DNA of 64,000 nt from NCBI RefSeq assembly GCF_002259585.1, contig NZ_MWWS01000003.1, positions 103,032 through 167,031 of the forward strand. Direction: 5' to 3'. The DNA comes from Bombiscardovia coagulans (GTDB lineage Bacteria > Actinomycetota > Actinomycetes > Actinomycetales > Bifidobacteriaceae). Every line of letters starts with the position of its first letter. The first letter of the stretch is position 1. Under the pieces are notes generated by a model that was given only the letters and a program-made list of their open reading frames with translations, was not told the origin of the DNA and made no database searches. The position numbers were made by a program, and so were the translations under genes. Below, in pieces: positions 1 through 9,509 of the stretch.

Positions 1-2
1 TT

Positions 3-467
3 TTTACTCCTGGCATAGCTAAAATTAACCGGGAAGAGTTTATAGATGCCCTGGCCGATCTTAAAAAAATGCTCCCCGTACAATTGGAGCGCGCCTCTGC
101 TCTTATGAGGGAGTCTGAACGCCGTTTAGAAAGAGCACAGACCCAGGCTAAAGCGATCACTTCTGAGGCACAAAGCCAGGCTGCCGACCTAGTCAAAGCA
201 GCGGGTGAACAGGCTGAGTTTTTGGCCGGTCAAGAAAACGTAGTAGCTATTGCACAGGAAAAAGCTCAAGCTATCATCGAACGTTCTCAAGCTCAGGGCG
301 ATAAGCTCGTCCACGGTGCCAACGAATATTCAGCCAAGGTAATGGAAGCGCTAAGTTCTCAATTAGAGCATTATCAGCAAGATGTTCAAGCAGGTATTCA
401 GGTACTGCATGAACGTGAACGCGAAGCAGCTTCTCAATTAGAGCAGTCATATGTGGAGGATCATTGA
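3..467 (+). CDS. sepIVA: SepIVA-like DivIVA-family septation protein (5' truncated)
   Basis: The frame is open from the window edge, so the true start lies upstream. About 154 residues are visible. They are almost entirely heptad-like Ala/Gln/Glu-rich helix, consistent with a DivIVA/SepIVA coiled coil. The segment reading INREEFIDALADLKKMLP near the visible start looks like a short lead-in to the coil. In actinobacteria SepIVA is a cytoplasmic DivIVA-domain protein of septum formation and is encoded just upstream of DUF177 and rnc, which is the order seen here. It ends in a TGA sharing one base with the next ATG, so translational coupling is likely. A generic coiled-coil protein cannot be excluded, but the neighbours make SepIVA the best call. 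Confidence 0.75.
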   Translation, partial: FTPGIAKINREEFIDALADLKKMLPVQLERASALMRESERRLERAQTQAKAITSEAQSQAADLVKAAGEQAEFLAGQENVVAIAQEKAQAIIERSQAQGDKLVHGANEYSAKVMEALSSQLEHYQQDVQAGIQVLHEREREAASQLEQSYVEDH

Positions 468-1072
468 TGGATAAAACAACAAGCTCACCATGGGCTATCT
501 CAGTAGCCCAGCTGGCGCAGCATGCTGGTCAATCTAAAGCTATAGACATAGATTTCCCAGCACCCAGTGGCATCGGAGACGACATCGTGGGAGTTCGCGA
601 GGGCGACCTCATCCACATGCAGGCCAATATTGATTCGATCGTAGATGGTCTAATCCTTAACGCTCATGTGAGCGCCCCCATGCACGCAGTTTGCACCCGT
701 TGTTTGAAGCCGTTGTCCAACTCAAAAGAGCTCGATATAGTTGCTTTTTATCCTTATGATATGAAAGAAATTGATGAGAGTGAGGGCGACCTAGAAATTG
801 TAGCCGGAGAAGACGAGGCAGATGATGGCAATACGTATCCTCTAGCTGCTGGAGGCACGGTCTTAGATGTTGAGACTCTCCTCAGAGACAACTTGGTCGA
901 ATCTATTCCACTAAAAGTACTGTGCAAACCAGATTGCAAGGGTCTATGCTCCCAGTGTGGTGTCAATCTCAATGAGAATCCAGACCACCACCACGACACT
1001 AGCGATGACCGCTGGGCCATTTTGGAAGACCTGAAGGCTCAGTTGGAACACAAGGAAGAAACTACGAAGTAG
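467..1072 (+). CDS. DUF177 (YceD) family metal-binding protein
   Basis: 201 residues. The ATG at 467 is preceded by GTGGAGGA at a normal distance and overlaps the sepIVA stop. An open frame with a TTG at 464 is less likely. The family signature is a Cys pair (C76, C79) and a C-terminal CKPDCKGLC-x2-CG cluster (C153, C157, C161, C164) that probably binds zinc. The centre is strongly acidic. DUF177 proteins are encoded next to rpmF across bacteria and their plant relatives act in 23S rRNA accumulation. A role in large-subunit assembly is therefore inferred, not shown here. It is co-directional with rpmF and rnc. Confidence 0.88.
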   Translation: MDKTTSSPWAISVAQLAQHAGQSKAIDIDFPAPSGIGDDIVGVREGDLIHMQANIDSIVDGLILNAHVSAPMHAVCTRCLKPLSNSKELDIVAFYPYDMKEIDESEGDLEIVAGEDEADDGNTYPLAAGGTVLDVETLLRDNLVESIPLKVLCKPDCKGLCSQCGVNLNENPDHHHDTSDDRWAILEDLKAQLEHKEETTK

Positions 1073-1180
1073 GCAAGTTCATCAACTAGCCCCAATAAGC
1101 AGCCATCATTTGACTAGGGTCTGCGCTAAGATTGGCTCACGCTTAAGCTCAACTGATTTCGATCGAAATAGAGGAATAAT

Positions 1181-1378
1181 ATGGCACTGCCAAAGTATAA
1201 GACTTCGCGAGCAAATACGCATTCTCGTCGCGCCAACTGGAAGACTCAAGCCGCAAGCACGGTCACATGCCCCAACTGTGGAGCTGCAACCCTGTCTCAC
1301 ATGGCTTGCCCCACTTGCGGAAGTTTTCGCGGTCGAGTCTACAGAGATGCGATTCAGTCAAAGTACGCAGTAAAGTAA
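1181..1378 (+). CDS. rpmF: 50S ribosomal protein L32
   Basis: 65 residues, full length. It starts [20 protein letters not shown], typical of L32, and carries two zinc-ribbon Cys pairs, CPNC (C30, C33) and CPTC (C43, C46). It is therefore the zinc-binding (C+) paralogue. The start is an ATG behind AGAGGAATAAT. It sits 108 bp downstream of the DUF177 gene and is followed by a strong intrinsic terminator at 1418-1455, so the sepIVA-DUF177-rpmF transcript probably ends there, before rnc. A longer frame in another phase overlaps it but is a shadow. Confidence 0.98.
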   Translation: MALPKYKTSRANTHSRRANWKTQAASTVTCPNCGAATLSHMACPTCGSFRGRVYRDAIQSKYAVK

Positions 1379-1417
1379 CAAATGGATGCACGGGCGTACA
1401 CTCACGCTCTTGCCGGT

Positions 1418-1455
1418 AAAAGAGCCCTGCCATCGACGGGTGGCGGGGTTCTTTT
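1418..1455 (+). terminator. Intrinsic terminator after rpmF
   Basis: A 14-bp stem (1418-1431 with 1442-1455, two G-U wobbles) with a 10-nt loop. The 3' arm ends in TTTT, pairing with AAAA at the 5' side. It lies 40 bp after the rpmF stop and 50 bp before the rnc start. Confidence 0.85.
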
Positions 1456-1504
1456 ATACTCAAACAGTATTGGGATCCTACTATGGGTTCAGGAAGGAAC
1501 CATT

Positions 1505-2302
1505 ATGACCGAGCACATGCCGCAAGAAGATGCAAAGACGCCAAATGCTGATATGCAGCATCACATCCAATCACAATTACCTGCCCAAGAACTTTTCTCT
1601 GCTCTCGGGCAAAGCCTTCAACCAGATCTCCTCGTTCATGCGCTTACCCACCGTTCCTTTGCTCATGAACACGAAGGCCTACCAACTAATGAACGGTTGG
1701 AATTTTTAGGTGACGCCGTTTTAGAATTGGTTTCCACAGAGACACTCTATAAAATTCATCCAGATATGAACGAGGGACAATTAGCTAAAATGCGAGCCAA
1801 GGCTGTGTCTGAAGAGTCACTCTCTGCTATTGCCCGAACCAAGCTTCACCTGGGCCAGTACATCCTCTTGGGACACGGTGAGGAGGAAAGTGGCGGAGCT
1901 GACAAGGATTCTATTCTTTGCGATACCGTGGAAGCTTTAATTGGTGCTGTTTTTGTGGAACACGGCATCGATGGTGCTCGCGCAACCGTTCACCAATTGA
2001 TCGATGACACCCTAGCTGAAGTAGCCACAGAAGGACCAGCACTTGATTGGAAGACCTCAGTCACAGTTAAAGCCCATCAGCTTGGTTTTGGTGACCCAAC
2101 CTACCGCATGTCAGTGAGTGGACCCGAATATGCACAGGTCTTTACTGCCGATCTCATTCTGACAGGAACCGAATCAGTGATCGGGCAAGGCCAGGCATCA
2201 AGTAAAAGAAAAGCTCAATTAGTAGCTGCTGAAGCAGGGTGGAAGGCTCTTGACGACAGCGAAACAGTGAAACAACTCAAGCGAGAAGTTTCCACTATTT
2301 GA
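1505..2302 (+). CDS. rnc: Ribonuclease III
   Basis: 265 residues from the ATG at 1505, chosen because AGGAAGGA precedes it. The longer open frame upstream would run through the rpmF terminator. Residues 62-73 read NERLEFLGDAVL, the RNase III signature with the catalytic acidic residues; a second acidic site is D140/E143. The C-terminal part from about residue 181 is a double-stranded RNA binding domain ending SSKRKAQLVAAEAGWKAL. The enzyme cleaves dsRNA in rRNA maturation and mRNA decay. Its length is normal for actinobacteria apart from a roughly 27-residue polar N-terminal tail. It is followed after 66 bp by ilvB. Confidence 0.97.
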   Translation: MTEHMPQEDAKTPNADMQHHIQSQLPAQELFSALGQSLQPDLLVHALTHRSFAHEHEGLPTNERLEFLGDAVLELVSTETLYKIHPDMNEGQLAKMRAKAVSEESLSAIARTKLHLGQYILLGHGEEESGGADKDSILCDTVEALIGAVFVEHGIDGARATVHQLIDDTLAEVATEGPALDWKTSVTVKAHQLGFGDPTYRMSVSGPEYAQVFTADLILTGTESVIGQGQASSKRKAQLVAAEAGWKALDDSETVKQLKREVSTI

Positions 2303-2368
2303 AATGTAGAACACGTACAGTCAAATATTGGCATAGTATGGAAGAATCCCTCTAACAGGAGAAGTACT

Positions 2369-4255
2369 ATGGCAGCGCCTACACCTCTACAAGCATTCAG
2401 CTCAATTCCTAAAGAGCCTGCGACACCATCAATAGGGCAGACAGACCCCCAAGGCGAGAGCATGACGGGAGCCCAAGCTCTCATTCGTTGCTTGGAAGAT
2501 CTAGGCATTGATGTTGTGTTTGGTATACCCGGAGGCCAAATACTACCAGTCTTCGACGCCATAACAGATGAGACTAAGTTCCGCTTTGTGCTCACCCGCC
2601 AAGAGCAGGCAGCAGGACAAGCAGCGCAAGGCTACGCTCTCGCTACTGGCAGAGTAGGCGTCTGCATGGTCACCTCTGGGCCAGGAGCAACCAACATGGT
2701 TACTCCTATCGCAGAAGCTGCAATGGACTCAGTACCTTTAGTGGTGATCACTGGCCAAGTATCCGTTGAATCCATCGGAACTGATGCCTTCCAAGAAGCA
2801 GATATCATGGGCATCACTTATCCAATTGTCAAACATTCGTACTTGGTCACTGACGCCCGAGATATACCTCGAGTTATGACTGAGGCCTATTACATAGCGC
2901 AAACCGGCAGACCTGGTCCAGTACTCATTGACTTAACAAAGACCGCTCAGACACAACAAGTCGCATACTCTTGGCCGCAAAAACCCATTCTTCCTGGGTA
3001 CAAACCAACCACTAAAGCCCACGGCCATGTCTTGCACGATGCCGCAAAACTGCTGTCACTATCGAAGCGCCCCCTTTTGTATGTGGGAGGTGGAGCAGCT
3101 CGAGCACAGGCCAGCAGCCAGGTTATAAGGCTCTCTGAACTCACGGATGCACCGGTAGTAACTACTCTGGCAGCAAGAGGCGTAATTCCAGATAGCAACC
3201 CTCACTCACTGGGTATGCCTGGTATGCATGGTTCAATATCTGCAAATGGCGCTATTCAAGAGTGTGACTTACTCGTCGCTATTGGGGCCCGCTTTGATGA
3301 CAGGGTCACAGGTAAGTTACGTCAATTCGCCCCCAATGCCAAAGTGGTCCATATTGATATTGACCCAGCTGAAATTGGTAAAAACAGGGCAGTCGATGTC
3401 CCTATCGTAGGTGATGTCGCTCAGGTTCTCGATGATTTATGCGAAGTTACCCAACAAACTTTTGCCAGAACTAACAAGCCAGATTTGACGGCTTGGTGGC
3501 AACGCATTCACTCCTGGCAAACAGCTTACCCTCGCACTTATGAAAGTTCTCCGACTGGACAGATAGAGCCTCAATGGGCATTACAGGAATTAAATCAGCT
3601 AGTTCCAAAGAACGCAGTTTGGGTTACAGGCGTGGGCCAGCACCAGATGTGGGCCAGCCAGTTTATTGATTTTGAGCATCCACTTTCATGGATATCCTCA
3701 TGTGGCTTAGGGACTATGGGCTATGGGCTACCTGCTGCAATCGGTGCAGCTGTGGGGACCAAGAATGATCGACAGGTCTGGCTTATTGAAGGAGACGGTG
3801 GTTTCCAGGTATCTAGCTCTGAACTAGCTGTAGCCCGCCAAGAAGGGCTTCCGCTCAAGATTGTTATCTTCAATAACTCCTCATACGGCATGATACGACA
3901 ATGGCAACATCTCTTTTACTCTGCCCATTACTCGTATACCGACTTGCATGACGGGACGGTAACACATCAAGGTCAAGCTACTATCAATGCTATGCCACCG
4001 GTCCCCGACTTCGTTAAGCTGGCTGAAGCATACGACTGCTTAGGATTACGTGCAAATTCCAAAACAGAAGCTGTAGCAGCCTTTACACAGGCACTTAATA
4101 CTAACGATCAACCAGTAGTCATTGATTTACGTGTATGGTCAGATGCACAAGTTTGGCCTATGGTGCCGCCTGGGGCTTCAAACAGCGAAATTATCTACAA
4201 ACCTGGCGTCACACCACTACTTACGCAGGATTCTCGCGAACAGTCGCCAGAGTAA
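2369..4255 (+). CDS. ilvB: Acetolactate synthase, large (catalytic) subunit
   Basis: 628 residues, ATG behind AGGAGA. It is a ThDP-dependent enzyme that joins two pyruvates (or pyruvate and 2-oxobutyrate) in branched-chain amino acid synthesis. Visible features are GIPGGQILPVFDA near residue 52, the catalytic Glu in TRQEQAAGQ (E79), and VTSGPGATNMV. The Mg-ThDP motif GDGGFQ is near residue 476, followed by an NNSSYGMIRQWQ segment. A polar N-terminal extension of about 35 residues precedes the fold. The small subunit gene follows at once, so the two probably form an IlvBN holoenzyme. No leader-peptide attenuator is apparent in the 66 bp upstream. Confidence 0.97.
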   Translation: MAAPTPLQAFSSIPKEPATPSIGQTDPQGESMTGAQALIRCLEDLGIDVVFGIPGGQILPVFDAITDETKFRFVLTRQEQAAGQAAQGYALATGRVGVCMVTSGPGATNMVTPIAEAAMDSVPLVVITGQVSVESIGTDAFQEADIMGITYPIVKHSYLVTDARDIPRVMTEAYYIAQTGRPGPVLIDLTKTAQTQQVAYSWPQKPILPGYKPTTKAHGHVLHDAAKLLSLSKRPLLYVGGGAARAQASSQVIRLSELTDAPVVTTLAARGVIPDSNPHSLGMPGMHGSISANGAIQECDLLVAIGARFDDRVTGKLRQFAPNAKVVHIDIDPAEIGKNRAVDVPIVGDVAQVLDDLCEVTQQTFARTNKPDLTAWWQRIHSWQTAYPRTYESSPTGQIEPQWALQELNQLVPKNAVWVTGVGQHQMWASQFIDFEHPLSWISSCGLGTMGYGLPAAIGAAVGTKNDRQVWLIEGDGGFQVSSSELAVARQEGLPLKIVIFNNSSYGMIRQWQHLFYSAHYSYTDLHDGTVTHQGQATINAMPPVPDFVKLAEAYDCLGLRANSKTEAVAAFTQALNTNDQPVVIDLRVWSDAQVWPMVPPGASNSEIIYKPGVTPLLTQDSREQSPE

Positions 4256-4302
4256 GCACATTTAACTCCCAAAGCAGGCAGCTAGCACATAGAAGGCACA
4301 TG

Positions 4303-4866
4303 ATGGTTAACAATTCAGCTACACACTCCGAAGCTCGGCAACATATACTTTCTGTCTTAGTGGAGAACCGCCCAGGTGTGCTGGCCCGCGTCACAGGCTT
4401 GTTCGCTAGACGGTCGTTCAACATTGATTCACTCTCTGTTTCTTCCACAGAGCGGGCAGACATCTCTCGTATCACAGTCACTACTGACGCCGAGCCTGAG
4501 CCTCTCGAACAAATCATTAAGCAGCTTAATAAGCTCCTCCATGTTTTAAAAATTGTAGAGCTTAACCCAGAGCAGGCTGTGGAGAGAGAGCTTGTTCTCA
4601 TTAAGGTAAAAGCTAACGAACGCAACCGCTCAGATGTCTTAGAAATCGTGAAACTCTTCCGAGTAAGGGTTGTCGATGTACACCCAGAGTCACTTACCAT
4701 TGAAGCAACAGGTGCACAGGGTAAGCTGGACGCTCTTATGGGACTGCTGACACCTTTTGGCATGGTAGAACTAGTTCGTTCAGGAGCGGTGGCGCTGACC
4801 CGAGGCCCCAAGGCACTCAGTGAAAAGGTTCCTGAAATCCAAATCGGTGAGCGCTTAAACCGGTAA
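4303..4866 (+). CDS. ilvN: Acetolactate synthase, small (regulatory) subunit
   Basis: 187 residues from the ATG at 4303. AGAAGG lies 6 nt upstream; an adjacent ATG at 4300 is also possible. The N-terminal ACT domain reads HILSVLVENRPGVLARVTGLF, followed by RRSFNIDSLSV, the valine-binding surface of IlvN/IlvH. The C-terminal half (LVLIKVKANERNRSDVLEI onward) is the second ACT-like domain. It confers valine feedback control and stimulates IlvB. The gene lies 47 bp after ilvB on the same strand, an obvious operon. Confidence 0.97.
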   Translation: MVNNSATHSEARQHILSVLVENRPGVLARVTGLFARRSFNIDSLSVSSTERADISRITVTTDAEPEPLEQIIKQLNKLLHVLKIVELNPEQAVERELVLIKVKANERNRSDVLEIVKLFRVRVVDVHPESLTIEATGAQGKLDALMGLLTPFGMVELVRSGAVALTRGPKALSEKVPEIQIGERLNR

Positions 4867-4908
4867 ATGGTTCCCAACGCTCCAAGCCTCGCGCTAAATT
4901 AGAGAATC

Positions 4909-6765
4909 GTGCCTATCTATGATCTCGGTTTGGAACATGTTTCCCTTTCATTTGCCACTAAAGATATCTTCGACGATGTAACCCAAGGCATTTGCGAGGG
5001 TGATCGAATCGGGATAGTTGGCCGCAATGGTGACGGTAAGTCAACTCTTTTGCGTCTACTGTCCAAACAAATCGAACCTGACTCTGGACGGGTAACAAGA
5101 AGGGGTGGACTCACACTAGGAGTACTGGACCAGAGAGATCCCTTGAATGATGATGATAGTTTACGCAAGGCTGCGCTTGGGAACCGTGAGGACTATGAGT
5201 GGGCTTCTGATGCCCAGTCCCGTGAAATTGTAGAAACTCTCTTAGCCGGTATGGACTTAGACAGCCCTGTGGGTTCCCTTTCGGGTGGCCAGCGTCGGCG
5301 AGCAGACCTGGCCCGTCTTCTCCTCAAAGACTGGGATATTTTAGCCTTAGATGAACCTACTAATCACTTAGACATTGTCACTATTCACTGGCTGGCTGAG
5401 CACTTGCGAAACCGCTGGCCAAAAGGTTCAGGCGCCCTCCTGCTGGTAACTCATGATCGCTGGTTCCTTGATGAAGTCTGTTCAAGCATGTGGGAAGTCC
5501 ACGACGGCACTATAGACCCCTTTGAAGGTGGCTATTCGGCATACATGCTTCAACGAGTAGAGCGAGACCGTCAAGCGGAGGTCGCAGAGAATAAGCGACA
5601 AAACTTGGCACGCAAAGAACTTGCCTGGCTCACCCGCGGAGCAAGAGCACGATCAACGAAACAAAAGTTCCATGTCAAAGCAGCGACTGAGTTGATTGCA
5701 GATGTTCCGCCTATGCGCAATACCTTAGAACTCAAGCGTATGGCCACCTCCCGTTTGGGTAAACAAGTAGTGGATCTCAAAGATGTCACCAAGTCATATC
5801 CTATTGCCAACAAACCAAACCAGACCCGTACAGTTATTGACGACGTAACTTGGCTGATCGGACCAGGTGACCGTTTCGGTGTCGTAGGCGCTAACGGCGC
5901 AGGTAAGTCTACCTTGTTAGGACTCATCGACGGCAGTGTCCAGCCTACTGCTGGTCGAGTCAATATAGGCAAGACCGTTAAATTCGCTGTGCTTACCCAG
6001 CGCTTGGATGAGTTGGAAACTTTAGGCGCATACAAGATTCAAGAGATTCTCAGCCGCTATAAGTCTAATTATGAGCTGGAGGGTAAGGAAGTAACACCTA
6101 CCCAGCTCATGGAGCGACTAGGGTTCTCCTCCGCTCAGTTGATGACCCGTATCCAAGACCTTTCTGGCGGACAGAAACGTCGTATGCAGCTCCTTCTCAT
6201 CCTCCTTGACGAGCCAAACGTACTCATTATGGACGAGCCAGGCAATGATTTAGATACAGACATGTTGGCTGTCATGGAAGACTTATTAGACTCATGGCCT
6301 GGCACCTTGATCGTTGTCTCTCACGACCGCTACCTACTAGAACGTGTAACCGATCAACAGTTTGCACTAATAGGTGGAAAGGTCACCCACCTGCCCGGCG
6401 GTGTGGATGACTACCTTGCCATGGTTGAACAACACCTGAGCTTGAACACACTCAGTTCAAGTGGGTCGGACACACCCGGGCAAGACTCAGCCCTCAGCAT
6501 TACCTCGCAAGAGGCAGGTAAGAGTGCTTCTGGTAAGTCTGCCCGTCAAAATCAGCATGAACTCAATAAAAAATCCCGTGCCATTGAACGTAAACTTACC
6601 AAACTTAACCAAGAGATACACGATCTACAAACCAATATGGCAGAACACGATCCCAGTGATTATGCTGGCCTGAGCGCACTCAACGAACAGGTTAAGACCA
6701 TACGAGCGCAAATCGACTCCCTAGAAGAAGAGTGGCTGTCGATAGGTGAACAGTTAGAAGATTAA
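4909..6765 (+). CDS. ABC-F family ATPase (Uup-like)
   Basis: 618 residues with a GTG start at 4909 and no membrane segments. Two ABC cassettes are present: Walker A GRNGDGKST (38-46) with LSGGQ near 124 and LDEPTNHLD, and Walker A GANGAGKST near 328 with LSGGQ near 418 and MDEPGNDLD. The linker between them is basic and helical, as in ABC-F proteins that reach the ribosomal E site and P-site tRNA. The last 65 residues are a predicted coiled coil (KKSRAIERKLTKLNQEI), typical of Uup. The second signature region is followed by a short ILLDEPNVL segment. Resistance-type ABC-F is an alternative, but the C-terminal coil favours a housekeeping Uup-like factor. Confidence 0.9.
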   Translation: MPIYDLGLEHVSLSFATKDIFDDVTQGICEGDRIGIVGRNGDGKSTLLRLLSKQIEPDSGRVTRRGGLTLGVLDQRDPLNDDDSLRKAALGNREDYEWASDAQSREIVETLLAGMDLDSPVGSLSGGQRRRADLARLLLKDWDILALDEPTNHLDIVTIHWLAEHLRNRWPKGSGALLLVTHDRWFLDEVCSSMWEVHDGTIDPFEGGYSAYMLQRVERDRQAEVAENKRQNLARKELAWLTRGARARSTKQKFHVKAATELIADVPPMRNTLELKRMATSRLGKQVVDLKDVTKSYPIANKPNQTRTVIDDVTWLIGPGDRFGVVGANGAGKSTLLGLIDGSVQPTAGRVNIGKTVKFAVLTQRLDELETLGAYKIQEILSRYKSNYELEGKEVTPTQLMERLGFSSAQLMTRIQDLSGGQKRRMQLLLILLDEPNVLIMDEPGNDLDTDMLAVMEDLLDSWPGTLIVVSHDRYLLERVTDQQFALIGGKVTHLPGGVDDYLAMVEQHLSLNTLSSSGSDTPGQDSALSITSQEAGKSASGKSARQNQHELNKKSRAIERKLTKLNQEIHDLQTNMAEHDPSDYAGLSALNEQVKTIRAQIDSLEEEWLSIGEQLED

Positions 6766-6769
6766 CCGT

Positions 6770-7498
6770 TCATTCCCTAACAGGTTGCGCAGCACAAGTA
6801 GAGCAGCGAGCAGCAAACGCAGAAAAAAGCGAGTCAGCCATAGGCTGAATAAGAGGATCAGCCTCTTGAAAATCACTGACCAGCTGAGCTATTTGGCTTT
6901 TTTTCAAGCCTTCTGTAACTTCTGGCTGTTCTAACCATTGTTCAAAGATCGGCATCGTCACTTCAAGATGGAATTGCACGCCCAAAGCTGAACCTTGACG
7001 GAAGGCCTCTACTTTAGTGAGAGGGGACTTAGCTAACAATTTGGCATCAGGCGGTAACGTAACGGAATCAGAGTGCCACTGTAGAACCGTAGTCTTTTTA
7101 TCAGCCCATGAAGAGACGGCATCGTCAGTAGCTACCCACTTCACTTGGTCAACTCCCCTCTGGAGGGTTTTACCTAGTGTTAACTGACCACCCAGGGCTT
7201 GAGCTAAAATTTGGTGCCCCAAGCAGACACCTAAAACCGGTATTCCAGCACTGTGAGCTGCTTTAGCCAACTTAGCCTCAGCTTTGAGACCAGGAAAGTG
7301 CTCATAATCATTAGCTTGCATAGGCCCACCAAGGAGCACTATGCCAGCGAGTTCTTCTAGCGGTGGTAACTGAGGTTTCTTGATCGTAGCAACATTCATT
7401 GTCACCCGCTCTAAACCTACATCTTCCAAATTATCTTCTATACGGCCAGCCCGTTCCCAGGCGGCGTGCTGCACAATGAGGACCTTTCGATTCGGCAT
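6770..7498 (-). CDS. Type 1 glutamine amidotransferase (GuaA-N-like)
   Basis: 242 residues. A class I GATase fold with the nucleophile in GVCLGHQ (C92) and the His/Glu pair in VQFHLEV (H177, E179), so the triad is intact. No synthetase or acceptor domain is fused, so it is not GMP synthase itself. Stand-alone members of this group are usually annotated as GMP synthase-like amidotransferases with unknown acceptor. It converges with the ABC-F gene, with only 4 bp between the two stops, and no operon partner is visible. Confidence 0.85.
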   Translation of the reverse strand: MPNRKVLIVQHAAWERAGRIEDNLEDVGLERVTMNVATIKKPQLPPLEELAGIVLLGGPMQANDYEHFPGLKAEAKLAKAAHSAGIPVLGVCLGHQILAQALGGQLTLGKTLQRGVDQVKWVATDDAVSSWADKKTTVLQWHSDSVTLPPDAKLLAKSPLTKVEAFRQGSALGVQFHLEVTMPIFEQWLEQPEVTEGLKKSQIAQLVSDFQEADPLIQPMADSLFSAFAARCSTCAAQPVRE

Positions 7499-7790
7499 AC
7501 CCCTATGGTGTCACACAGTACGGTCTTATCGAAGCGACCAGTCACGGATACGCATTGCACATGAACCAATTCATTCCAGTTTCTAGAGCTCCCGACCCCG
7601 ACAAGAGCATAAAAAAAGTAAAAGCTTACACCATTGGCCACGAAACAAGAGTGGGATTTGGGCACTGGGCTGTGGCAGGACTCCCCCAAGCTAGGTCTTA
7701 TCGCAATTGGTTCATGCTTTTACGGCTTCACTATGATCAATACAATAATGGAGTGCCCTCCAATAGCGTTCAAATACCTCGGGTACCCTG
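7499..7790. other. Intergenic region between the divergent amidotransferase and cysS genes
   Basis: 292 bp that should hold the promoters of both divergent genes. A TACAAT near 7741 is a possible -10 for cysS but has no convincing -35. I saw no RNA gene, repeat or credible small gene. The longer frames here overlap only in shadow phases. Confidence 0.4.
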
Positions 7791-9434
7791 ATGAGCAGCC
7801 AACTCATTATGTCAGGTAAAGACGGTAGCATCATTGGTATGAACACGAGCCCTAATCCGCTTAATTCCAACGATTCTCTGAGCCAAAATGCGACAGACCT
7901 GAGACTGTATGACACAGCCAGCAAGACTGTGACCACCTTTGAGCCCATTGAACCAGGCAAGGTCAGCCTGTACATCTGCGGAGCAACTGTACAGGCCTCA
8001 CCCCATGTAGGACACATACGCACAACCCTTGCCTTTGACGTAATTCGCCGATGGATGCTTAAGCTTGGCTACAGGGTAACGCTTATACGTAACGTGACCG
8101 ACATCGATGACAAGATTTTAGATAAGGCGGCAGCAGCGGGCCAGCAATGGTGGGAACGAGCATCCATCTACGAGCGTGAATTCACAGCTGCATACGACGC
8201 TTTAGGGGCATTACCCCCAACATATGAGCCACGTGCAACTGGCCATATTCCGCAGATGATCGACCTGGTCAATAGGTTACTAGAACGGGGGCACGCTTAT
8301 GTGGTACCCACCCCAGAAGGAGTTCCTTCAGGAAACGTGTACTTTGATGTAGAATCTTGGCCACAGTACGGTGCTCTTACCCACCAAGAGACAGGCACAA
8401 AAGCTGCTGACGAACAAGCGGCTCTTGCTGACTCAATGGGCCCCAGCATCGATACCACCACGGCAAACAAGTACAGTCCTGTTGATGATGCCGACACACT
8501 CGCCAGCAAGCATGGGCCACGAGACTTTGCCCTCTGGAAGGCCTCAAAGCCAACTGATCCTATGACTGCCCGCTGGGATACTCCCTTCGGCAGTGGTCGC
8601 CCAGGTTGGCATCTTGAATGTTCAGCCATGAGCCACCGTTACCTAGGTGAAGATTTTGACATACACGGAGGAGGCCTTGACTTGCGCTTCCCCCACCACG
8701 AGAACGAAATGGCTCAATCCCACGCTGCTGGCTGGGGCTTCGCTCATCGTTGGATGCATACCGCTTGGGTGACTCAAAAAGGCGAGAAAATGTCCAAATC
8801 CCTTGGCAATGGGCTATCCGTTTCAACTGTTCTTGCTGCCTATCCCGCTTGGGTGGTCCGCTATGCCTTGGTTTCAGTTCACTACCGCTCCATGCTGGAG
8901 TGGGGTGATCAAATGCTCTCCGAGGCACAGGCCGCTTACGAGCGCATTATTGGTTTTGTAGAGAGAGCCGGCAAAATGCTCAGTTGGCAACCTACCCGCG
9001 AGCAAGTTACCACTGTACCAACAGACCAGCTACCTACTGACTTCGTGAACGCAATGAACGACGATATCAGGGTATCGGAGGCTCTGGCGGTTCTATTCGC
9101 TACCATACGTAGAGCTAACACTCGCATGAATGAAAACCCATCTGATGCAGAGTTAGACCAACTCCGCAACGACCTTCTCCAAGTGCGTGCTATGCTCGAC
9201 ATCTTCGGTCTAGACCCACTTGATCCTCATTGGATTCAGCCAGGCCAAGGACAGCAGGCAGATGCAGCCCACAAGGCCTTAGATAGGTTGGTTCTTCAAG
9301 AGTTAACCGATCGAACTACAGCCCGCCACGCTAAGGACTTCGCTCAGGCAGATGCCATCCGTGACCGTCTCACGCAAGCTGGCATCACAATTGAAGACAC
9401 TCCCTCTGGTTCCAGCTGGCATCTTGAGGACTGA
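7791..9434 (+). CDS. cysS: Cysteinyl-tRNA synthetase
   Basis: 547 residues from the first ATG. Class I aminoacyl-tRNA synthetase that charges tRNA-Cys. The zinc ligand Cys lies in YICGATVQ (C63), the HIGH-like motif is SPHVGHIR (70-77), and the second zinc site includes WHLECSAM and a HHENEMAQS segment. The KMSKS motif EKMSKSLGN is near residue 333. No start has a clear Shine-Dalgarno sequence. The ATG at 7839 would give an N-terminus closer to relatives (about 531 residues), so the exact start is uncertain. A 39-residue insertion around the 8370-8510 region is low in conservation but keeps frame. Confidence 0.95.
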   Translation: MSSQLIMSGKDGSIIGMNTSPNPLNSNDSLSQNATDLRLYDTASKTVTTFEPIEPGKVSLYICGATVQASPHVGHIRTTLAFDVIRRWMLKLGYRVTLIRNVTDIDDKILDKAAAAGQQWWERASIYEREFTAAYDALGALPPTYEPRATGHIPQMIDLVNRLLERGHAYVVPTPEGVPSGNVYFDVESWPQYGALTHQETGTKAADEQAALADSMGPSIDTTTANKYSPVDDADTLASKHGPRDFALWKASKPTDPMTARWDTPFGSGRPGWHLECSAMSHRYLGEDFDIHGGGLDLRFPHHENEMAQSHAAGWGFAHRWMHTAWVTQKGEKMSKSLGNGLSVSTVLAAYPAWVVRYALVSVHYRSMLEWGDQMLSEAQAAYERIIGFVERAGKMLSWQPTREQVTTVPTDQLPTDFVNAMNDDIRVSEALAVLFATIRRANTRMNENPSDAELDQLRNDLLQVRAMLDIFGLDPLDPHWIQPGQGQQADAAHKALDRLVLQELTDRTTARHAKDFAQADAIRDRLTQAGITIEDTPSGSSWHLED

Positions 9435-9509
9435 CAACATGCACAAGATGATGAGAGATAACAAGTCATCCAGAGGCTTGCCCTCGATCTAGGTTAAGTA
9501 GGAACTTCC

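Noticed and set aside
1382..1504. N-terminal extension of RNase III in the longest open frame
   Set aside because: It would be translated through the rpmF terminator hairpin, and a clear ribosome site marks the ATG at 1505.
8371..8928. Secondary frames within cysS on both strands
   Set aside because: They overlap the cysS active-site coding region and have no ribosome sites or domains.
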